DNA from: JAJTHC01 sp044358835
GTDB lineage: Bacteria > Cyanobacteriota > Vampirovibrionia > Vampirovibrionales > JAJTHC01
Assembly (NCBI GenBank): GCA_044358835.1
Contig: JBIKNF010000029.1
Location: 1 to 7,806, forward strand
Direction of reading: 5' to 3'
DNA: 7,806 nt
This document shows positions 1 through 5,032 of the stretch, piece after piece; within the stretch, counting starts at the first letter, position 1, and every line of letters begins with the position of its first letter. The translations under genes and the position numbers were made by a program. The notes below the pieces were generated by a model. It was not told the DNA's origin. It searched no databases and saw nothing but the letters and a program-made list of their open reading frames with translations.

Positions 1-234
1 GAGCAGTCACGCCCCTTTTTGGGTATTTAAAACAGGACTAAATGATCTGTTTTAACAACGTTACTTCACAATAATTCATTAGTGTGTTGTATTTTTAAGG
101 CCAAACCCGAATTTCCCCTTCCACTTATGGCAGAATGTATGTAGTTTGTTCCTTATGTTTTGATGTTTAATTGATTAACGTATCGATCTATTTATTTGAA
201 CCTATTTCCAATCATTTAGTAAAAAGGTATATTC
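1..234. other. Intergenic region upstream of the chemoreceptor gene
   Basis: AT-rich DNA in which I see no credible coding sequence. It holds a 9-bp inverted repeat (27-55, listed separately) and several weak sigma70-like possibilities, for example TTCACA at 65-70 followed by TATTTT at 90-95 with a 19-base spacer. None is good enough to call. I found no sigma28 or sigma54 motif in front of the chemoreceptor. On - strand an AAAAGGGG tract at about 12-19 could be the ribosome-binding site of a divergent gene starting just left of the window, but no start codon is visible at the right distance. The ribosome-binding site of the chemoreceptor, AAAAAGG at 221-227, closes the region. Confidence 0.6.
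27..55. repeat. 9-bp perfect inverted repeat with 11-base spacer
   Basis: TTAAAACAG (27-35) is the exact reverse complement of CTGTTTTAA (47-55), with 11 bases between. It could be an operator for a dimeric regulator or a weak hairpin. No long T-run follows either arm, so a terminator is less likely. The 9-mer CTGTTTTAA recurs at 7651-7659, in the other intergenic region of this window. The function is unknown. Confidence 0.5.
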
Positions 235-2295
235 ATGAACTTTTTAACCAACCTTGTTGCGCAATTTAATGCCTTACCCCTTTCCAAAAAAATCCCTTCT
301 TTGTTTGTATTCACCGTATTAGTGACTTGTTTGATTTCTTCTTCGGTCATGATGTTTCAAGCATCAGGCATCTTAAAAGAAGAAAACCACTTCAAGCAAG
401 AAGCTTTGTTAGAACAGCAAAGTGCGAGTCTTAATGGCTATTTAGAAAGTATTGTGAATGATATGAAAGTCATGACGAAAGACAATTCATTGCTCAGCGC
501 TTTAAGAGAGTTCAATATCGCCTATAAAGGGATTGCTCGAACGAAGAATCCTGTTACTTATTTGCAAAATACCTATATTCATAAAAACCCCAACCCAACG
601 GGTTCTAAGCACATGTTAATGAAAGCGAAAGATGGTTCCGCGTATTCGAACATTCATGCCAAATATCACCCATGGTTTAAAGCATTGGTAGACGAACGAG
701 GCTATTACGACGTGTTTCTCGTTAATATGTCAGGAGATGTCGTCTACACCGTGTTTAAAGAATTGGATTATGCGTCAAACCTTAAACACGGAAAATGGAA
801 AGATACAGATTTAGCCTTTGTGTACAAAGATGTGTTGAAGAAATCCACCAGCAAGGCAAAGGACGCAGATGTTTCTTTCAGTGATTTTAAAGCGTATACG
901 CCTTCCTTTGGCGTACCCGCGAGCTTTATGTCTCGGGTCATTCGCAATACCAGTGGAAAAGTTGAAGGTGTGCTTATTTTCCAAATGCCCATTGGTCGTT
1001 TAAATCAAATCATGCAAAGTAAAACGGGCATGGGTAAAACAGGCGAAAGCTTCTTAATTGGTGAAGATTTGAAATATCGGAGTGATTCACGTTTTACCAA
1101 AGAAGGGCAAACCGATATTCTAAAAACTACCTTGGATCCCGTTTATAAGCAAGGCGTTAAAAATGCCAAAGCCTTTGAAGGAAAGAACCACGGTTATTCG
1201 ACTCAAGTAATGAGCCAGCCCTTTAGTTTTAAAGGCGTCAACTGGACGTTTATTTCTGAAAAAAGTACGGCTGAAATCAATGAAGATATTAACGCCCTTT
1301 ATGTCACGTCCATTTTTGTGTGTTTATTACTTTCAAGCGTACTTGGGGCGTTGGGAATTGCCATTGGCTTAAGTGTTTCAAAGCCTATTACAAGCCTCAC
1401 TCACACCATGAAAGAATTGGCCGAAGGAAATGAACAGGTTCAAGTGCCTTTTAAAGAACGTTTAGATGAACTGGGTGAAATGGCCGAAACTGTTGAAATT
1501 TTCAAGAACAACTTGGTTGAAAAAAATAAGTTGGACAAACACTTGGTGGAAATGGCCCGCCGTTTAGAAGAAGAAATCAATAAGCGCATGGGTGGAATCA
1601 AAGGCGAAATCAGCCATTTGACGCAAACCATGTTGGTGATGGAAAAAGAAGCCAAGGAAACGTCCGAAAACATTAAGGACATGACCTACGCGACGAGTCA
1701 GATGACGGAAGCCGCCAATGAAATCAACGTGCAAATCAGTCATTCTTATGGCATTACTTCTACAGCGGCGGAACGAACGAAAAACTCCAGTGCTGAAATT
1801 GCTCATTTAAATGAAACCACACACACGATTGAAAAAGTGGTGAGCCTGATTCGTGCCATTATGGAACGTACGAACCTATTGGCCTTAAATGCCACGATTG
1901 AAGCGGCCAATGCGGGTGAAGCCGGCAAGAGCTTCACGGTTGTGGCAACTCAAGTCAAGGAACTGGCGAATCAAACCGCCCAAGCCACTGACGAAATCGT
2001 TAAGCAAATCCGTTCCGTGCAAGACGAAGCCAGCCAAGGTAAATCCAGTATTGAAGCGGTTTCCGTTATGTTGGAAGACGTCTTTATGGCTTCTGGTAGT
2101 ATAGCGGCTTCTGTGGAAGAACAAACCGTCACGTTGAAGGACATCAGCCAGAATATGAATAGCATTCATAAAAATACCGATCACTTCATGGGCCAAGTGC
2201 GCAACGTACATTCAACCGTAGAAAGTGTTGAAAAACAGGTGCTGGTTGTGGAAGACGGCTTACGCAAGTTCTTACGAGAAATGGCCAAGAAGTAA
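235..2295 (+). CDS. Methyl-accepting chemotaxis protein (transmembrane chemoreceptor)
   Basis: Senses a ligand outside the inner membrane and controls the CheA/CheW kinase inside, setting flagellar or other motility output. The 686 residues show the full layout: a short cytoplasmic N-terminus, TM1 at about 20-42, a large extracytoplasmic sensor at about 46-352 that looks Cache-like (DVFLVNMSGDVVYTV near 159-173, then a second half with TGESFLIG near 269-276), TM2 at about 355-381, HAMP at about 382-435, and a helical signalling domain to the end. The hairpin tip, ERTNLLALNATIEAANAGE at 544-562, is the family hallmark. It differs from the commonest form in R for Q before TNLLALNA and N for R in EAANAGE. 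The C-terminus (FLREMAKK) has no WxxF pentapeptide for CheR/CheB tethering. The ATG is supported by AAAAAGG seven bases upstream. No che genes are adjacent, and the gene ends in its own terminator, so it is probably monocistronic. The ligand cannot be read from sequence; the Cache assignment is by resemblance. Confidence 0.95.
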   Translation: MNFLTNLVAQFNALPLSKKIPSLFVFTVLVTCLISSSVMMFQASGILKEENHFKQEALLEQQSASLNGYLESIVNDMKVMTKDNSLLSALREFNIAYKGIARTKNPVTYLQNTYIHKNPNPTGSKHMLMKAKDGSAYSNIHAKYHPWFKALVDERGYYDVFLVNMSGDVVYTVFKELDYASNLKHGKWKDTDLAFVYKDVLKKSTSKAKDADVSFSDFKAYTPSFGVPASFMSRVIRNTSGKVEGVLIFQMPIGRLNQIMQSKTGMGKTGESFLIGEDLKYRSDSRFTKEGQTDILKTTLDPVYKQGVKNAKAFEGKNHGYSTQVMSQPFSFKGVNWTFISEKSTAEINEDINALYVTSIFVCLLLSSVLGALGIAIGLSVSKPITSLTHTMKELAEGNEQVQVPFKERLDELGEMAETVEIFKNNLVEKNKLDKHLVEMARRLEEEINKRMGGIKGEISHLTQTMLVMEKEAKETSENIKDMTYATSQMTEAANEINVQISHSYGITSTAAERTKNSSAEIAHLNETTHTIEKVVSLIRAIMERTNLLALNATIEAANAGEAGKSFTVVATQVKELANQTAQATDEIVKQIRSVQDEASQGKSSIEAVSVMLEDVFMASGSIAASVEEQTVTLKDISQNMNSIHKNTDHFMGQVRNVHSTVESVEKQVLVVEDGLRKFLREMAKK

Positions 2296-2312
2296 CACCA
2301 GCGAAGGATGCC

Positions 2313-2370
2313 TTCTGTTCTTTAAACAAAAAAACGGCCATTTGGTCGTTTTTTTGTTTAAAGAACAGAA
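2313..2370. terminator. Long palindromic bidirectional-type terminator after the chemoreceptor gene
   Basis: The left arm 2313-2340 and right arm 2343-2370 are complementary over 28 positions with a single G/T wobble, separated by only two bases. The centre, ACGGCCATTTGGTCGT, is a compact GC-bearing hairpin followed by seven T (2349-2355) and preceded by seven A (2328-2334). That is the form of an intrinsic terminator able to work on either strand. The arms continue well beyond the A and T tracts (TTCTGTTCTTTAAAC and its complement), which is longer than termination needs. A small competing hairpin, GAAGG-ATG-CCTTC (2303-2315), shares three bases with the left arm. The palindrome begins 17 bases after the stop codon. 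I see no second copy in the window. Confidence 0.85.
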
Positions 2371-2473
2371 ATGCTTCAAAGCCGAAAAAGGGAAGTTCAA
2401 GTCCTTCACTGTTTAGTGGGTGCCCGTGTTTTGAATGCTTGATTTATTTTAAATAGAACCGTGTTTTGGGGAC

Positions 2474-2502
2474 TTGTGATTTAAAAAGGTTCGTGTCATA
2501 CT
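2474..2502 (+). promoter_or_regulatory. Candidate sigma70-type promoter for the rpmB-rpmG-truB unit
   Basis: TTGTGA (2474-2479) as -35, a 17-base spacer, and CATACT (2497-2502) as -10, preceded by TGT so that an extended -10 is formed. Each hexamer matches 4 of 6 consensus bases. Transcription would start near 2509, giving a leader of about 45 bases before rpmB. It lies downstream of the palindromic terminator, so rpmB needs its own promoter in about this interval. Called from pattern only. Confidence 0.45.
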
Positions 2503-2554
2503 TAAAATCACCTTGTATTGAACGTATTTTTACAGATGAAAAGGATTTATACGT

Positions 2555-2800
2555 ATGTCGAAAAGATGTCAAGTTTCTGGGGCTACGCCCAAAAAAGCCA
2601 ATAAAATTAGTTTTTCAAACAAAAAGCATGGCCGTCGTCAAGAACCCAATCTTCAGTGGAAGCGTTTTTGGTGTGAAGAACGCAAGGCCTTTGTGCGCTT
2701 AAAAGTCAGTACTCGCGTCATTAAGCGGGCCACTAAACTTGGCTTGGCTGCGGCGCTAAAAGCACATGGCACCACCTTAGAAGCGGCCCTTAAAAACTAA
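2555..2800 (+). CDS. rpmB: 50S ribosomal protein L28
   Basis: Structural protein of the large ribosomal subunit. The 81 residues start MSKRCQVSG, the usual L28 opening, followed by a basic stretch and NLQWKRFW (32-39), then VRLKVSTRVIKRATKLGL (47-64). This is close to the arrangement I associate with cyanobacterial and plastid L28 and unlike the proteobacterial version. Two cysteines are present (C5, C40). The ATG is preceded by AAAAGGA (2539-2545) at nine bases, and the length is normal for the family. rpmG follows after 39 bases, the classic rpmB-rpmG pairing, so co-transcription is likely. Other in-frame or upstream starts are not needed. The identification is firm; the lineage reading is an inference. 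Confidence 0.95.
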   Translation: MSKRCQVSGATPKKANKISFSNKKHGRRQEPNLQWKRFWCEERKAFVRLKVSTRVIKRATKLGLAAALKAHGTTLEAALKN

Positions 2801-2839
2801 GTCTTATTCACCTATCCCCTTATTTTGGAGTATTCCCCC

Positions 2840-3007
2840 ATGGCAAAAAATGACAAAGGTGCTCAACCCGTACGCTTGAAAAGCACCGAAAGCGGACATT
2901 TCTACAGCATTCGCAAAAACAAGAAGAAAAACCCGACTCGTTTAGAACTGCGTAAGTATGACCCCACGCTACAAAAACACGTTTTGTATCGTGAAGAAAA
3001 GAAGTAA
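2840..3007 (+). CDS. rpmG: 50S ribosomal protein L33, cysteine-free type
   Basis: Small protein of the large ribosomal subunit near the tRNA exit site. The 55 residues contain the family core GHFYSIRKNKKKNPTRLELR (19-38) and the end KHVLYREEKK. There is no cysteine at all, so the two CxxC zinc-ribbon pairs of the zinc-binding L33 form are absent and this is the zinc-independent type (as in E. coli). The start is the ATG at 2840, which gives MAKNDKG and has GGAG (2827-2830) nine bases before it. A TTG at 2825 would add five residues but removes the spacing to GGAG, so I reject it. It lies 39 bases after rpmB, probably in the same transcript, and a hairpin follows 13 bases after the stop. Confidence 0.95.
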   Translation: MAKNDKGAQPVRLKSTESGHFYSIRKNKKKNPTRLELRKYDPTLQKHVLYREEKK

Positions 3008-3020
3008 ATCATCAGTCACC

Positions 3021-3043
3021 GAAGGAGCGATAAGGCTCCTTTT
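3021..3043 (+). terminator. Short hairpin between rpmG and truB: weak terminator or attenuator
   Basis: AAGGAGC (3022-3028) pairs perfectly with GCTCCTT (3035-3041) around a six-base loop GATAAG, and the U-tract after it is short (four T in total, ending at 3043). The form resembles an intrinsic terminator, but the tail is weak. It may reduce rather than stop transcription into truB, keeping ribosomal protein output above the modification enzyme. It could also be an RNA-processing site. The stem sequesters an AGGAG that would otherwise look like a ribosome-binding site, but that AGGAG is too far from the truB start to serve it. Confidence 0.5.
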
Positions 3044-3067
3044 GACTTATTGAGGAAACCCCTTTCC

Positions 3068-4066
3068 ATGTTTGCGGAAGCTAGAATTGAAGACCCCACT
3101 TCCTGTCAACTCACCCAAACCCCCTTTGCGACTTTAAACCTCTACAAGCCCAAAGGCCCTACGAGCCATGACATGGTGGCACAGATGCGTAAGGTATTTG
3201 GCACCAAAAAAATCGGGCACCTCGGTACGTTGGATCCCATGGCTGAAGGGGTTTTGCCCATTTGTATTGGCAATGCCACCCGTTTAATTGAATACTTTCC
3301 TGACACCAAAACTTACGTCGCCAGCATGCGACTTGGCAAAGAAACCACGACTTTAGATCTTGAAGGCGATGTATGGAAGGAACGCCCTGTACCAACGGGC
3401 ATTACCCCAGAACTTTTAGAACGGGTGTTTGAAGGCTTTACAGGCCATATTGAACAACGCGTGCCCCGCTATTCAGCCGTGCATTATAAAGGTAAAAAAC
3501 TTTACCATTACGCACGCGCGGGGGTGAGAATCCCCTTTGAAGAACTGCCGGTTAAACCCGTTGAAATTTCGCATTTAGAATTGATTGAAGCCCACTTAAA
3601 TCAAGCGGAACCAGAGCTTAAAATACGGGTGTCCTGCTCTTCAGGCACTTATATTCGTTCGCTGGTTCGAGATATTGCCTATTCCCTTGGCACAGTGGGC
3701 ATGATGACCGCTTTGGTCCGCACCCGTCACGGACGCTTTTACGCCGAAACGTCTCACCGGTTAGAGGCTGTGAAACAGGCTGAAAACCCCTGGGCGTTGA
3801 CGATCAATCCCTTGCAGTGCTTGTCTTTGCCGTTGTTACAGCTTGATTCTCAAGAATCGTATGAACGGCTGTTGCACGGGGCGGTGTTGACGGCCCAACA
3901 GTTTACGCCCAACCTGCTTAAAAATGAAACGCTGGCTTTGGCCATTCATCAGCAAAAACTTGCTGGCGTCACCCAATGGGACAACCAACGCCTGAGACCT
4001 CGCAAAATTTTGGACGTCCATTTTGACGTCGATATTCAACACCTCAACGAAGTCCCCATCCAGTAG
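3068..4066 (+). CDS. truB: tRNA pseudouridine(55) synthase TruB
   Basis: Converts U55 in the T-loop of tRNAs to pseudouridine in the cytoplasm. In 332 residues (counted from the ATG) it has the catalytic motif GHLGTLDPMAEGVLP at 51-65 with the nucleophile Asp56, TTTLDLEGD (93-101), the tyrosine motif PRYSAVHYKGKKLYHYARAG (133-152), SSGTYIRSLVRDIA (191-204) and HGRF, then a PUA-like C-terminal region from about 235. The ATG at 3068 is chosen: GAGG lies at 3052-3055, a rather long 12 bases upstream, and a TTG at 3050 would add MRKPLS but has no ribosome-binding site and directly follows the rpmG hairpin. The N-terminal extension of about 20 residues before the conserved fold is not recognisable. 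The LD-carboxypeptidase gene starts 24 bases later on the same strand, so an operon is likely. Linkage to translation genes is common for truB. Confidence 0.95.
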   Translation: MFAEARIEDPTSCQLTQTPFATLNLYKPKGPTSHDMVAQMRKVFGTKKIGHLGTLDPMAEGVLPICIGNATRLIEYFPDTKTYVASMRLGKETTTLDLEGDVWKERPVPTGITPELLERVFEGFTGHIEQRVPRYSAVHYKGKKLYHYARAGVRIPFEELPVKPVEISHLELIEAHLNQAEPELKIRVSCSSGTYIRSLVRDIAYSLGTVGMMTALVRTRHGRFYAETSHRLEAVKQAENPWALTINPLQCLSLPLLQLDSQESYERLLHGAVLTAQQFTPNLLKNETLALAIHQQKLAGVTQWDNQRLRPRKILDVHFDVDIQHLNEVPIQ

Positions 4067-4090
4067 TACGGACGCAAAAAGCACCCTGTT

Positions 4091-5032
4091 ATGATTAAAA
4101 AGCCTAAAGCCCTTCAAAAAGGCCACACCATTGCCATTATTTCCCCCGCCGCCCCCAGTACGGAAGCCGATTTAACCCAAGGCATCGCCTGGCTTGAATC
4201 ATGCGGGTACCATGTAAAACTGATGGCTCATGCCCACCTACACGAAGGCTATATGGCGGGTACAGATGAACAACGCCTCGCGGATCTCATTGAAGCCATT
4301 GAAGACCCCACCATTGACGCTATTTTGTGTGCCAGAGGGGGCTATGGTTCTGGACGGCTACTGCCGTTTTTACCTTGGCAGCGGTGGAAAAACGAGAAGC
4401 TTGCGTGTAAACTTGTCATGGGTTTTAGTGACATTACGATGTTGCACACCGCTTTTTTTCAGGAATTGGGGTGGGTGAGTTATTATAGCCCCATGTTGAC
4501 GTCGAACTTGGTGCATGAATCAGGGGCGTTCACGCGTGGCCAATGGCGACGCTTTTTAGACGCGTCGACGTTTACTGAACTACCCGTTGAACTCCCTAAT
4601 CAAGATGCTTACCAATGCTTAAATGCAGGCGTCGCGGAAGGCATAAGCCGTGGGGGCAATTTAAGTTTGCTGGCCGCCTTATGTGGTACGCCATGGCAAC
4701 CCCATTTCAAGGACGCCGTTGTGGTTATTGAAGATTGGAAAGAACGTTATTACACGTTGGACAGACAATTCACCCAACTTTTACAAGCAGGCGTGTTTAA
4801 TGGAGCCAAAGGGCTATTGTTTGCCGATTTTTCACAGATTGAAGAAGACCCGATTCGCCCACTGGGCAAGCAACTCGCGTGGTTGTGTCAAGACTTAAAA
4901 ATCCCCATGGGCTACGGATTTTCTATAGGTCACGGGGCGCAAACCGCAACATTGCCCCTAGGCGTGAAAATCCGTTTTGACGCGACGGCTGGGAACGTAA
5001 GGTTGTTAGAATCTCCGTTTCTGTTTCATTAG
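4091..5032 (+). CDS. LD-carboxypeptidase, peptidase family S66 (LdcA/MccF-like)
   Basis: The family hydrolyses the L-Cys/meso-DAP to D-Ala peptide bond of muropeptide tetrapeptides during peptidoglycan recycling (LdcA); the MccF branch instead cleaves microcin C-type nucleotide peptides. The 313 residues show the N-terminal domain start KPKALQKGHTIAIISPAAPS, GYMAGTDEQRLADL, ARGGYGSGRLLP (81-92), the nucleophile Ser113 in GFSDIT, GGNLSLLAALCGTP (188-201), Glu214 in VVIED and His281 in GHG. The three residues match the Ser-Glu-His triad of S66 enzymes in order and spacing, so activity is expected. There is no signal peptide, which fits a cytoplasmic recycling enzyme. The ATG at 4091 fits the family N-terminus but has no visible ribosome-binding site, so translation may depend on coupling to truB 24 bases upstream. 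Its last 110 bases overlap the convergent propeller gene. LdcA function is more likely than MccF because no microcin genes are near, but sequence alone does not settle it. Confidence 0.9.
   Translation: MIKKPKALQKGHTIAIISPAAPSTEADLTQGIAWLESCGYHVKLMAHAHLHEGYMAGTDEQRLADLIEAIEDPTIDAILCARGGYGSGRLLPFLPWQRWKNEKLACKLVMGFSDITMLHTAFFQELGWVSYYSPMLTSNLVHESGAFTRGQWRRFLDASTFTELPVELPNQDAYQCLNAGVAEGISRGGNLSLLAALCGTPWQPHFKDAVVVIEDWKERYYTLDRQFTQLLQAGVFNGAKGLLFADFSQIEEDPIRPLGKQLAWLCQDLKIPMGYGFSIGHGAQTATLPLGVKIRFDATAGNVRLLESPFLFH

Noticed and set aside
121..150. Possible sigma54 element (TGGCAG near 128-133) upstream of the chemoreceptor
   Set aside because: The required GC-containing -12 element at the correct spacing is absent.
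1440..2211. Several open frames of 60-108 codons on - strand and in + frame 2 within the chemoreceptor gene
   Set aside because: They lie wholly inside a conserved gene, show no family motifs or ribosome-binding sites of note, and are expected shadows of helical, low-stop coding sequence.
2466..2702. 78-codon + frame overlapping the rpmB promoter and gene
   Set aside because: It overlaps rpmB out of frame, has no recognisable motif and would place coding sequence over the promoter candidate.
3050..3067. TTG start at 3050 for truB adding six residues
   Set aside because: No ribosome-binding site at the right distance and it abuts the rpmG hairpin; the ATG at 3068 is preferred.
4091..5032. 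MccF-type microcin C self-immunity peptidase
   Set aside because: Family motifs cannot separate it from LdcA by eye, but there is no microcin biosynthesis or export gene nearby, and the neighbouring dapF fits a peptidoglycan role better.
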